From positions 1 through 52,197 of the forward strand of contig DHLW01000060.1 in NCBI GenBank assembly GCA_002405485.1: 52,197 nucleotides of DNA. The letters run 5' to 3'. This document shows, piece after piece, positions 25,601 through 33,054 of the stretch; the first letter of the stretch is position 1, and the number at the start of each line of letters is the position of its first letter. Below the pieces are notes generated by a model. The model saw only the letters and a program-made list of their open reading frames with translations, made no database searches and was not told where the DNA came from. Source of the stretch: Phycisphaerales bacterium UBA4658. GTDB lineage: Bacteria > Planctomycetota > Phycisphaerae > Phycisphaerales > UBA1924. The position numbers were made by a program, and so were the translations under genes.

Positions 25601-26759
25601 AGACGGCAGCACCTATCTCGGCAACTCCACCGTCTGCTCGCCCAACCCCTGTCCGCAACCCACCGGGGCGTGCTGCGCGACGACCGGATCCTGCTCCATC
25701 AGCTCCGCCGCCGACTGCGCCGCCGCCGGTTCAACCTATCAGGGCGACGACTCCGCCTGCTCGCCCAATCCCTGCCCACAGCCCTCGGGCGCGTGCTGCA
25801 GCTCGTTCGGCAACTGCTTCCTGAACACCCAAACCGGCTGCTCCGGCACGTTCCTGGGCAGCGGCACCGTCTGCACCCCCGTCAATCCCTGTGCCCAGCC
25901 CTCTGGTGAGTGCTGCGACGGCGTCGGCGTCTGCACGGTCGTTCAGCAGATCAACTGCGGCGGCACGTGGACGGCCTTCGGCACCTGCGCGCCCAGCCCC
26001 TGCGCACAGCCTCTGGGCACCTGCTGCCTCCCCGCAAGTGGCCAGTGCTTCTCTGCCCGCCAGAGCGCCTGCGTCGGCGACTGGACCGTGGGCGGCTCCT
26101 GCACGCCGAATCCCTGCCCGCAGCCGACTGGCGCCTGCTGTGACGCCGGCGCGTGCACCATCACGACTCAGGGCGCCTGCGCCGGCATCTGGGATCAATC
26201 CCAGACCGCCTGCACGCCCAACCCCTGCCCGCAACCCACCGCCTCCTGCTGCATCGGGCCCTCCTGCTCGGTCACCACTCAGGCAACCTGCACCGGCACC
26301 TGGGGCGCCTCCGACGCGTGCTTCCCGAATCCCTGCCAGATCCCGCAGTTCACGCTGACCGTGGGCTTTGTCTCCGGCTCCGGGTCCGGCGCCATCAGCA
26401 GCACACCCGCCGGTATCGCCTGCCCGGGCACCTGCTCGGCCCAGTACACAAGCGGCACCAACGTCGCGATCAATCCCATCCCAGCGTCCAACTCCCGCTT
26501 CGCCGGGTGGTCCGGCGCGTGCTCCGGCACCGGTCCGTGCGTGGTCAGCATGACCGCGGCTCGAACCGTCGGCGCCCGGTTCGTCTGCAGGGCCGACCTC
26601 AATGGCGACGGACTCTTCGATGTCGCCGAGATCTTCGACTTCCTCAACCTCTGGTTCGCCGGTGATCCCGCCGCCGACATGGGCGTGACCCCAGGCGTGA
26701 TCGACGTCCCGGATGTCTTTGAGTTCCTGAACCTCTGGTTCGCAAGTTGCGGCCCCTGA
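22614..26759 (+). CDS. Secreted zinc metallopeptidase with P-domain, Cys-rich repeats and GC-type dockerin
   Basis: The 1381-aa product begins with a signal peptide (LVVTFALVVFAAATLVRA). A reprolysin-like peptidase domain carries the zinc motif HEVGHQFGGRH (354-364) followed by the Met-turn region STIMAYPGIC. Next come an Ig/CARDB-like beta region (about 440-780), a proprotein-convertase-type P-domain (about 790-965, IFDGQAGDGIWVLNLQD), seven Cys-rich repeats (about 977-1244), a Gly-rich repeat domain with RFAGWSGAC, and a GC-type dockerin (about 1324-1381). The dockerin halves read EIFDFLNLWFAG and DVFEFLNLWFASCGP; the chain runs two residues past the usual terminal Cys. It should be a secreted or surface-held protease. 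AAGGA lies upstream of the ATG. Confidence 0.93.
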   Translation: MGRIQRASACLRLVVTFALVVFAAATLVRADAGQRVQQGWTMLPQHPAEVLNLPPDSRPQLGQAVSLDLQALRTTLAGAPLEGTPEARTRPIVLFLPTPGGSWQRFNVFESPLMDQVFRARHPDIRTYVGQGIDDPWATLRFEITPRGFSAQVLSPDGAWYIDPVSRGDQSSYTSFYKREYAKERPLFNCGVLNQEAPGVPRFRPRGSVGTILRNYRIAISCTGEFTQWAGGSNEALNLVVTAVSRLSGIYEQELAVRFLLVGSQIDVIYSDPATDPFSAPNNGGITLGENQSSLDAAIGSGAYDIGHVFHRVDPGNSNGIAALASVCTAVKAHGYSASDNPRSVFFVVDYVAHEVGHQFGGRHPHANCNGLPGDVVGLLVEPASGSTIMAYPGICGSTNLQPNADPYFNALNFDQMLPVILGSTCATPVNTGNGVPSVNAGALYNIPVNTPFTLTAVGSDPDGDALTFCWEQADAGPPINLPLNANDNGVSAIVRSRPPTTSPSRTVPHIPDLVANRFPLGETTPQVPRSMRWRVTIRDNAAGGAGVNSGETTLTVVDTGSPFRVTAPNAPGASFSGQVNVSWDVAGTTSAPINCNAVRILLSTDGGFTFPTILAASLPNSGSAQVALPNINTTTARIKVEAVGNVFFDISDNDFAIVPSGPIAVFTQGPAPTINDSFGNGNNNRAIDPGEGGIRLTIPITNIGTLNATNVVGQLFAISSSVSIPVAIRSYISINVGQTRSNDLPFEISVSPTHPCGEPILLALSVSSDQGSNVINLSLPVGSSTSGTPRTFRFPPNDTDPPLNVIIPDNSAIGVNVNALVADIGSVGDVDFRLEGTNCTTQPGSPTAGLAHTYVGDLFIRLFNPEGTGASIMNRPGVLGGDPTFGSSGNNFCGTFFDDDGQFPLIQAIAADGTGAPYTGTYRPAQPLAIFDGQAGDGIWVLNLQDRSAGDGGILRRFALVITPQNSICSPPLSVTGACCDESGACVVAAPGFCPDGSTYLGNSTVCSPNPCPQPTGACCATTGSCSISSAADCAAAGSTYQGDDSACSPNPCPQPSGACCSSFGNCFLNTQTGCSGTFLGSGTVCTPVNPCAQPSGECCDGVGVCTVVQQINCGGTWTAFGTCAPSPCAQPLGTCCLPASGQCFSARQSACVGDWTVGGSCTPNPCPQPTGACCDAGACTITTQGACAGIWDQSQTACTPNPCPQPTASCCIGPSCSVTTQATCTGTWGASDACFPNPCQIPQFTLTVGFVSGSGSGAISSTPAGIACPGTCSAQYTSGTNVAINPIPASNSRFAGWSGACSGTGPCVVSMTAARTVGARFVCRADLNGDGLFDVAEIFDFLNLWFAGDPAADMGVTPGVIDVPDVFEFLNLWFASCGP
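25542..26345 (+). repeat. Seven tandem Cys-rich coding repeats of 36-41 residues
   Basis: Within the metallopeptidase gene, seven consecutive units follow the pattern GACC-x(3-6)-GxC-x(6-8)-C-x(6-10)-C-x-PNPCPQP. Each has about six Cys. The units differ in sequence but keep the CC pair and the PNPCPQP end, as expected of old duplications under selection for disulfides. Similar units occur twice in the gene at 48458. Confidence 0.85.
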
Positions 26760-26906
26760 CCCGGATCCTTCCCTTCGCGCCGTGAAGCTCATCTGAGACG
26801 ATCCGATCACGCGCCATTGCGCGCGATTCGCTGTCTTTGACGCGTGGCACCAGCCCGGGGTACTTCCAAAAACCAGCTTGTTTTCTCGGGTTTTGGATGA
26901 TTCCCG

Positions 26907-26934
26907 TTGCCGGACATCACCCCATCCGTATGTT
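26907..26934 (+). promoter_or_regulatory. Promoter TTGCCG-16-TATGTT
   Basis: TTGCCG (26907-26912) and TATGTT (26929-26934) are 16 nt apart. The leader would be about 45 nt, consistent with the GTGGAG ribosome binding site 7 nt before ATG 26988. The phrase GTATGTTCC recurs before the gene at 51292. Confidence 0.45.
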
Positions 26935-26987
26935 CCTACCCCCTCTGGGTGCGTTTCCCAGGCCTTGTGTGAATGTGGAGAATCTGC

Positions 26988-28334
26988 ATGCGCGGCGCGC
27001 GTTCGTCGGTCATCGGGTCATGCGTGGTCCTGGCTCTCGCCGGTTCGGCGTGGGGACAGGCGTGGTATCTCCCCATTCCCTCGCTCCTCACCGGAACCGC
27101 CGACAGGACCAATGCCTCGGCGATCTCGCGTGACGGCGCCACCGTCGTCGGCGCGTCCGACAGCGTGAACTCGGTCGGAGCCGCGCTCGAAGACGGCTAC
27201 GTGCTCACGATCACGCCCACGGGCTCGATCGCCTCAGGTCCCACGAGCGTCGGAGCCATCAGCCCGGGCAACTTCAAGAGCGATTGCCGCGGCGTCAGCG
27301 GCGATGGATCCGTGATCGCCGGCATCAGCCGAGAGGTCATCCCCGCATCGCCGACGCCGCAGAATCGCGATCGCGCCTTCCGCTGGTTCGGCGGGTCGAT
27401 CGCCTCTCTGGGCGTCGCGGGCCAGCCCGCCGGCACCTTCGGCACGAGTTTCGCGTACGGCGTCTCCGCGGATGGCAACTGGATCGTCGGGTCCACAGGC
27501 ACCAACTCCGGCGGAGCTGGCCGCGCGTTCCGCTGGTCGCAGGCCGGCGGCTTTGAGACCTTCGCCCCCTTGCCGGGCACCGGCGCGTCGTTCGCCCGGG
27601 CCGCCAGCGGCGACGGCTCGGTCGTCATCGGTGACTCCGCTGGGCTGTGTTTCCGCTGGACCCAGGCCACCGGCACGGTCGCGATTCCCGCCATCGCCGG
27701 GGCCGGCGACAACTTCGGCATCGCGCTGGGCGTCAGCTTCGACGGTTCGATCACCGTCGGGGCCATGACCAGCCCCACGTTCGTCGACTCCTCCCTGGGC
27801 TTCCCGATCCCCCAGGCCGAGGCCTTCCGATTCGTCGGCGGCGTGACGCGACGCCTCGGCGGCCTGCCAAGCTCCGGCTCTCAGGCCAGCACCGCCGCGG
27901 CCATCAGCGACAACGGTCTGGTGATCGTCGGCGAGAGCCGCACCAGCGGCGATCTGATCACCGGTCTCACCGAGGCCTTCGTCTGGACGCCCCGCTGGGG
28001 CATGGTCCCGCTCGCGTCACGCGTCGTCGACGCCGCGGGCAACCCGCTCATCCCCGGCTCGGTTCGGCTGAGCGAGGCCATGGGTATCTCCGGCGACGGC
28101 ACCAGGGTGGTCGGCAACGCCGTCGACGGTTCGGCCATCTTCGGATACGTCGTTCAGATCCCGCGGTATTGCGTCGGCGATCACAACGACGACCGAGCCA
28201 TCACCCCCTCGGACATCTTCGACTTTCTGAATGACTGGTTCGCCAATCTCGCCCGCGCAGACGCCGACGGGAACGGCGTGCTCGCCGCGGCGGACATCTT
28301 CGACTTCCTGAACGCCTGGTTTGCAAACTGCTGA
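26988..28334 (+). CDS. Secreted HAF-repeat-like protein with GC-type dockerin
   Basis: The 448-aa product starts with a signal peptide (SVIGSCVVLALAGSAWGQ). The body consists of repeats of the type ISRDGATVVGAS, VSGDGSVIAGIS, VSADGNWIVGST, ASGDGSVVIGDS, VSFDGSITVGAM and ISDNGLVIVGES, each about 45-60 residues and separated by RAFRW-type strands. This is the pattern of extracellular HAF repeat or beta-propeller-like proteins. Residues about 394-448 are a GC-type dockerin (DIFDFLNDWFAN, then DIFDFLNAWFANC with the Cys as last residue). No catalytic motif is seen. ATG 26988 is preferred to 26973 because GGAG lies 7 nt upstream. Confidence 0.88.
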   Translation: MRGARSSVIGSCVVLALAGSAWGQAWYLPIPSLLTGTADRTNASAISRDGATVVGASDSVNSVGAALEDGYVLTITPTGSIASGPTSVGAISPGNFKSDCRGVSGDGSVIAGISREVIPASPTPQNRDRAFRWFGGSIASLGVAGQPAGTFGTSFAYGVSADGNWIVGSTGTNSGGAGRAFRWSQAGGFETFAPLPGTGASFARAASGDGSVVIGDSAGLCFRWTQATGTVAIPAIAGAGDNFGIALGVSFDGSITVGAMTSPTFVDSSLGFPIPQAEAFRFVGGVTRRLGGLPSSGSQASTAAAISDNGLVIVGESRTSGDLITGLTEAFVWTPRWGMVPLASRVVDAAGNPLIPGSVRLSEAMGISGDGTRVVGNAVDGSAIFGYVVQIPRYCVGDHNDDRAITPSDIFDFLNDWFANLARADADGNGVLAAADIFDFLNAWFANC

Positions 28335-28361
28335 GTCACCCGCACCGGCGCGTCCGCTTGG

Positions 28362-29501
28362 TCAGTTGCTCCCCGACGGCGCCGGCTCCACGGCCCCTGC
28401 CGGACGTGGCAACAGCTCGACCAGCGGCTGCGACGCTTCGCCCCCGGCGATCCGCCACCATCCACCGATGATGGCCCTCGTGGTGAGCGTGAAGCGCTCC
28501 ATGTCCAGCGTCTCAATGGTGTCGGTGGGCTTGTGATAGTGCGGCGAGCGAAAGTTCGCCGTGTCGCTCAGAATGATCGCCGGCAGCCCAAGAGCCAGGA
28601 ACGGCGCGTGATCCGACCGCAGAAGATCCGGCGGGGCGATCGGCAGAAAGTCCACGAACACCGTCTTGGCCCGCGGCTCGGCCTGGTTCATCGCCTGCTC
28701 GAACGCACGGGAGAAGGTCCGGTGCGCCATCACGCCCCCTGCCGCGATGAAGTCCCCGACGGTCGGCGGCTTGAACAGCCGGCTCGGCGGAATCGGGCTC
28801 TTCTGGCTGTCCGGGGCGTCGGTGAAGTACCCAAGCATGTCCATCGAGACCATGCCCACCACCTTGAACCGCCCCGCCTCAAGATCCGGGCGGATGCGCT
28901 GCGCATACGCCCGCGAGCCCACCAGCCCAACCTCCTCGAGATTGAAGAACACCAGCCGAACCGTCCGACGCAGCGGCCGACCCCTGAACACGCGGGCCGC
29001 TTCCAGCAGCGCGGCGGTGCCGGTTCCGTTGTCGTCGGCGCCGGGCGAGTTGGGCACGGCGTCGAAGTGCGCCCCGAGGATCAGCACCTCGTCGGCGTGC
29101 TCGGCGCTCCCCGGAAACTCCACGACCAGATTGTGGTACGGCGTGGCCGGCTCGCGCCGCTCTCGACCGCGCCGACCGATGAAGTCCACGGGGTCAAGCG
29201 TCACCTCCAGCCCCAGAGCCCGCAGCTCGCGAAGCAGGATCGCCTCGGTCTCTCGCAGTCCGGCCTCGTGCGCCTCGTCCCCCCACGGCGATCGCTTGGT
29301 CGGAAGCATGCGCAGAGTCGCCAGCAGCCGCTCCTGGGAGACCTCGTCTTCCGGAAGCGCGGGGCGCGGGGCGGGCGCTGGTGGCCGCGGCTCCGCCGCG
29401 CTCTCCGCCTTCGGGCCACGGGAACCGCAACCGGCCAAGACAGCCGAGGCGACGCACGCGATCAACGCGATGTGCAGGCGAACGGACGTGGTGGAGATCA
29501 T
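28362..29501 (-). CDS. M28 family zinc peptidase, lipoprotein
   Basis: The 379-aa product has a lipoprotein signal ending in the lipobox LAGC (Cys25), so it should be anchored to a membrane by lipid. The M28 aminopeptidase metal site is complete: GAHFDAV (His145), the bridging Asp in GADDNGTG (156-157), NLEEVG (Glu189 catalytic base, Glu190 ligand), SMDMLGY (Asp221) and HYHKPTD (His323). These enzymes are usually aminopeptidases or glutaminyl cyclase-like. Its ATG overlaps the TGA of the upstream HDOD-GGDEF gene (ATGA, 29498-29501), so translation is likely coupled and the start is well fixed. It converges with the dockerin gene at 26988. Confidence 0.92.
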   Translation of the reverse strand: MISTTSVRLHIALIACVASAVLAGCGSRGPKAESAAEPRPPAPAPRPALPEDEVSQERLLATLRMLPTKRSPWGDEAHEAGLRETEAILLRELRALGLEVTLDPVDFIGRRGRERREPATPYHNLVVEFPGSAEHADEVLILGAHFDAVPNSPGADDNGTGTAALLEAARVFRGRPLRRTVRLVFFNLEEVGLVGSRAYAQRIRPDLEAGRFKVVGMVSMDMLGYFTDAPDSQKSPIPPSRLFKPPTVGDFIAAGGVMAHRTFSRAFEQAMNQAEPRAKTVFVDFLPIAPPDLLRSDHAPFLALGLPAIILSDTANFRSPHYHKPTDTIETLDMERFTLTTRAIIGGWWRIAGGEASQPLVELLPRPAGAVEPAPSGSN

Positions 29502-31600
29502 CGACCCAGCATACCGGCGACGGCGCGCGGCGCGGCGTGCGCGGGCGCGTTTCCGTGAACCCCCGACACCACTTTGTTCAACCACGCCGGGAGCTCCTGA
29601 ACCAGATTCTCCTTGCAGATGAACGTGCTCGCGCCGCCCGCGATGCAGTTGTCCCGGTCCTTGGCCTCTTCGCTGGCGCTGATGATCGCAAAGGGCAGGT
29701 GCCGCATCTTGAGGTGTTTGCGAGCGGTGTTCAGCACCGCCAGGCCGGTGCCCCCGGCCAACCCAAGATCACAGACCACCACGTCCACAGGGGCGTGCGA
29801 GTTGCTGCTGGCTTCCACCAGCCGGGCCGTTCCCTTGGTCGCCGACTTCATCCACTCCACCTGCGTGTGCGGGGTGCGCTGGATCAACGCCATGACCATC
29901 TTCGCCGCAAGCGGATCGTCCTCCAGCAGCAGCACCCGGATCGACCCGTCGCTCCGGCGGACCGCGACCGCCTGCTGCTCAATGCTCGGGGCGATCGGGA
30001 CCGCCGTGTCGGACGAAGCGCTCGGCTGCACCGCAGCCGCCGATTCCGCACTCGCCTGGGGCGCGGGCTGCATCGCACCGGCCGGCACCTCCGCGCCGGC
30101 AGAGGGGGCGGTCGTTGCGCACACGCGGTTGCGACCCCCGTGCTTGGCCTCATACAACTGCTTGTCGGCGAGCTCGATGAGTTGCGCGATGCTCCGGGCA
30201 GGATGGCCCGACGAGGGATCGGCGGCGCACACACCCACGCTCACCGTGATCGGGAGCTGCAGCGGCTTGCCCGCCGCCGCGCTCACATCAAACGGCGATC
30301 CGCACACCATGCGGCGGATCTCGTCGGCCACCGACGAGGCCTCGCTCAGATTCACGCCCGCCAGGAGCACCGCGAACTCCTCCCCCCCGTAGCGGCACGC
30401 CGTCCCGTGGTGCGACGTGGCCCCGGCGATGCGACTGGCAAGTTCCTTCAGCACGGCGTCGCCCACGTGATGACCATACGTGTCGTTGACGCTCTTGAAC
30501 TTGTCTCCATCGAGCATCAGCAGCGCGATCGAGCGACCCAGCGTGCTGGACTCCCCGAACAGCCGGGCGCACTCGGCGTCGAACTTCTTGCGGTTTCCCA
30601 GGCCCGTCAGCGCGTCGGTGACCGACATCCTCTCAAGGTCCTGATTGGCCTGCCGAAGCCGCTCGGCTTCCCGCATCGAGGCAAGCTGCTGGGTCACCAG
30701 CGCCTCGTTGGCTTGCCGGAGCAGCTCCGCCGAATCCGGAACAGATCCAACCGGCTTGCCCAGCAGACGCCCGAGCTCCGCCGAGTCCTTGCCGATCTGC
30801 ACCAGCAGCGGCGCCATCTCCGCTGATGAGAGCCCGAACCAGAGTCTGGCTCGACCAAGCAACGCGGGCAGGTGCTCGCCGGGGCCGCTGGCCATCATCG
30901 CGCCGGCGATGATCGTCCCGAGCGACACTAGGCGAACAAGGTCGCGGCTGTCGGGATCGGCCTGATCCGCATCGTGATGGTGCTGGATGGTCTGCGTGTA
31001 CCGGTCCGGCAGTCGCCACCTGTTGGCCAGTGCCGCTCCCGCCTGTGCGTGCGTGAATCCCAGCGCCGATTGCTCCAGTTCCAGGTGACGCCCGTGATCC
31101 GGCTCGCGACCGACCGCCGCGGCATACACGGGACCAAGGGCAGTGTGCATCGCCAGTGCGCCGATGTCCTGAAACAGGGCGGCGGCAAACGCCTCCTCGG
31201 GATCACAGCTCCGCACCCGCTGCGCCAGCGTTCGGGCCGCCGCCGCCGAGAAGATCGAACGTTTCCAGTGTGCGGCAAGGTCGTACCCCGGTCCAAGCCG
31301 CGCGTGCGCCGTCGACTCCACCAGACTGAAGCCCAGCACGATCGACTTCACCGCGGACAGGCCCAGGAAGTTCAACGCCCGGCGGATCGTCGTGCACGGA
31401 GACTTCAGCCCGAACATCGAGCTGTTGACCGTCTTGAGAACCTTCGCAGAGAGCGCGGGATCAGTCTCGATCACGCGCGCAATCTGCTCCATGCTCACAT
31501 CCGGATTCCGAGTGAGCGTCAGCACCTGCACGCCCACCGTCGGCAACGTGGGCAGATTGTCACACCCCAACACCGTGTTGAGCGTCGTCAGTTCGTTCAT
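29498..31600 (-). CDS. HDOD-GGDEF-REC signalling protein
   Basis: The 700-aa cytoplasmic protein combines three signalling domains. Residues about 15-215 are HDOD (LPTLPTVGVQVLTL, ALNFLGLSAVKSIVLG, FQDIGALAMH). Residues about 325-495 are a GGDEF diguanylate cyclase with DALTGLGNR, metal Asp364 (LMLDGDKFK) and an intact GGEEF at 405-409; no RxxD inhibitory site sits 5 residues before it, so product inhibition is not expected. After a disordered linker, residues about 554-680 are a receiver with Glu560-Asp562, phospho-acceptor Asp611 (VVVCDLG), Ser641 and Lys663. A C-terminal receiver on a GGDEF protein is the less common order. The M28 gene downstream overlaps by 4 nt. Confidence 0.93.
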   Translation of the reverse strand: MNELTTLNTVLGCDNLPTLPTVGVQVLTLTRNPDVSMEQIARVIETDPALSAKVLKTVNSSMFGLKSPCTTIRRALNFLGLSAVKSIVLGFSLVESTAHARLGPGYDLAAHWKRSIFSAAAARTLAQRVRSCDPEEAFAAALFQDIGALAMHTALGPVYAAAVGREPDHGRHLELEQSALGFTHAQAGAALANRWRLPDRYTQTIQHHHDADQADPDSRDLVRLVSLGTIIAGAMMASGPGEHLPALLGRARLWFGLSSAEMAPLLVQIGKDSAELGRLLGKPVGSVPDSAELLRQANEALVTQQLASMREAERLRQANQDLERMSVTDALTGLGNRKKFDAECARLFGESSTLGRSIALLMLDGDKFKSVNDTYGHHVGDAVLKELASRIAGATSHHGTACRYGGEEFAVLLAGVNLSEASSVADEIRRMVCGSPFDVSAAAGKPLQLPITVSVGVCAADPSSGHPARSIAQLIELADKQLYEAKHGGRNRVCATTAPSAGAEVPAGAMQPAPQASAESAAAVQPSASSDTAVPIAPSIEQQAVAVRRSDGSIRVLLLEDDPLAAKMVMALIQRTPHTQVEWMKSATKGTARLVEASSNSHAPVDVVVCDLGLAGGTGLAVLNTARKHLKMRHLPFAIISASEEAKDRDNCIAGGASTFICKENLVQELPAWLNKVVSGVHGNAPAHAAPRAVAGMLGR

Positions 31601-31726
31601 TCCAGGGGCTCATTCCGAAAAGGGTCTGAGAGCAACCACGCACACACCGGGAAGGCGAGCCATGGCACTCCCGGAGCGTCTCAATCGGACCCCTTTGAAA
31701 TGGGGATGAGTGCAACGGATATTGAT

Positions 31727-31754
31727 TTCATAATACGCGTTTTCCCTGAGGCAA
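31727..31754 (-). promoter_or_regulatory. Promoter TTGCCT-16-TATGAA for the HDOD-GGDEF gene
   Basis: On the minus strand TTGCCT (31754-31749) and TATGAA (31732-31727) are 16 nt apart; TATTAT overlaps the -10. The transcript would have a leader of roughly 120 nt. The -35 lies in one arm of the hairpin at 31744-31782. Confidence 0.4.
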
Positions 31755-31782
31755 CTCCGGTGAAAACACCGGCAGTTCAGGG
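31744..31782. other. Bulged hairpin after argB
   Basis: CCGGTG/CACCGG closes an AAAA loop (31757-31772), extended by AACT/AGTT and CCCTG/CAGGG with two bulges. It sits 28 nt past the argB stop. Neither strand has a proper T-tract after it, so it may be an attenuating or RNA-stabilising structure rather than a classical terminator. It overlaps the promoter of the next gene. Confidence 0.5.
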
Positions 31783-31809
31783 ATTACAATGGCCTCTACT
31801 GGCCACTTG

Positions 31810-32721
31810 TTAGTGCAGCGTAATCTGCGTTCCGATGCCCTCGTCGGTATAGATCTCAAGGAGCAAGGAATGAGGGATGCGCCCATCGATGATGTGGGCT
31901 TTGGGAACACCGGCGTTGAGCGCCACCAGGCAGGCGTCGACCTTGGGCAGCATTCCTTCCCCGATCACCCCTGCCCGAATGAGCTTGTCGATCTGGGACT
32001 TGGTCAACGTGGAGGCATAGGCGTCCGGGTCTTCGCTGCTGGTTCGGATGCCGTGCGTGTCCGAGAGCATGACGAGCTTCTCGGCCTTCAGGGCGGCGGC
32101 GACGTGACCGGCCGCGGTGTCGGCGTTCACGTTCAACTTGCCGGGATCGTCCGGATCGGGCGGATCGGTCGGTCGGCGACGCCCCATGGCGACCGGGGCG
32201 ATAACCGGGATGTACCCGTCGTCGCAGAGCGCCCGCAGGAGCACCGCGTTCACTTCCATGATGTTCCCGACGTACCCGAGATCGACCCGTTCCCTGGTTT
32301 TGGGGTCCGTGAGCGCCATGCGCTCGGCGATGAGCACGCACGAGCCCAGCGAGTGCAGCCCGATGGCCCGGGAACCCGAGGCATTCAGGTTGTCCACCAG
32401 GAACTTGTTGACCTCGTTGACAAGAACGTTCTCGGCGATCTCGAGCGTCGCCTTGTCGGTGTAGCGGCGGCCCTGGATGAACCGGGCCTTCAGCCCCGCC
32501 GCGTTCATCGCTTCGGTGATGGACTTGCCCCCGCCGTGGACGATGATCGGCTGCATGCCCACGCCCGACATGAACGCCACGTCGGTGAGCAGGGCCCGCA
32601 TGCGCTCGTCATCCTCCTGGATGGAGCCCCCGACCTTGACGACGACGACCTTGTCGCGGAACGACTGGATGTAGCGGTGGGCCTCGATGAGGGCCGCGGC
32701 TTTGGCAATGGCAACGTCCAT
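31810..32721 (-). CDS. argB: Acetylglutamate kinase
   Basis: The 303-aa cytoplasmic enzyme phosphorylates N-acetylglutamate, the second step of arginine synthesis. Diagnostic motifs are VVVVKVGGS (Lys27-Gly29 region), IIVHGGGKSITEAM (glycine-rich substrate loop), LGYVGNIMEVN, LNVNADTAAGHVA and LVMLSDTHGI; GEGMLPKVDACL and AHIIDGRIPHSLLLEI at the C-terminus are typical of AGK. An N-terminal helix (MDVAIAKAAALIEAHRYIQSF) of the kind linked to arginine-sensitive hexameric AGK is present, so feedback inhibition is likely but inferred. ATG 32721 is preferred to TTG 32730; TACACT lies 8 nt upstream. No other arg gene is nearby. Confidence 0.95.
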   Translation of the reverse strand: MDVAIAKAAALIEAHRYIQSFRDKVVVVKVGGSIQEDDERMRALLTDVAFMSGVGMQPIIVHGGGKSITEAMNAAGLKARFIQGRRYTDKATLEIAENVLVNEVNKFLVDNLNASGSRAIGLHSLGSCVLIAERMALTDPKTRERVDLGYVGNIMEVNAVLLRALCDDGYIPVIAPVAMGRRRPTDPPDPDDPGKLNVNADTAAGHVAAALKAEKLVMLSDTHGIRTSSEDPDAYASTLTKSQIDKLIRAGVIGEGMLPKVDACLVALNAGVPKAHIIDGRIPHSLLLEIYTDEGIGTQITLH

Positions 32722-32729
32722 GGGGAGCA

Positions 32730-32735
32730 AGTGTA
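32730..32735 (-). promoter_or_regulatory. -10-like TACACT, leaderless type
   Basis: On the minus strand TACACT ends 8 nt before the argB ATG. It lies in the 18-nt gap to the upstream gene, so argB may have its own leaderless start inside an operon. Confidence 0.35.
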
Positions 32736-32739
32736 GAAC

Positions 32740-33054
32740 TCACTGCGGCGCGTGCTCGACGATGTACCGTGCAAAGACCTCGACGATGAGGTACGACGCC
32801 AGCCCGAGCAGCACCATGCCGAGCACGATCTCCAGCGTCATCTTCGCCACGGCCCGCCAGTACGTCTTCAAATCCTGGTGCTTGACGGCTTTGTACACAA
32901 GAGCGATGAACACCGCCATGAGCGGGAGCAGGGCCCACCACGCCCCGTGCACGTCGATCGGATCGATGAACGGGCGATAGGGGGGCTTGGGGAGCTCGCC
33001 CGCCGAGCCCAGGACCATGCTGACGATCGGAGCCGCGAGGGCCAGATGGCTCAT
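32740..33054 (-). CDS. Small membrane protein, 104 aa
   Basis: Two or three hydrophobic stretches (LALAAPIVSMVLG, WWALLPLMAVFIALVYKAV and MTLEIVLGMVLLGLASYLIVEVF) with short charged loops make this an integral membrane protein. Its ATG overlaps the TGA of the DUF6677-like gene (ATGA, 33051-33054), so the two are translationally coupled and probably work together. argB follows 18 nt downstream. Family not recognised. Confidence 0.8.
   Translation of the reverse strand: MSHLALAAPIVSMVLGSAGELPKPPYRPFIDPIDVHGAWWALLPLMAVFIALVYKAVKHQDLKTYWRAVAKMTLEIVLGMVLLGLASYLIVEVFARYIVEHAPQ

Noticed and set aside
25542..26345. CRISPR-like or DNA-level tandem repeat
   Set aside because: The repetition is at protein level with diverged nucleotides and an open frame; there are no identical direct repeats or spacers.
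31744..31782. Rho-independent terminator for argB
   Set aside because: The hairpin is real but neither strand has a T-tract after it, so it is listed only as a hairpin.
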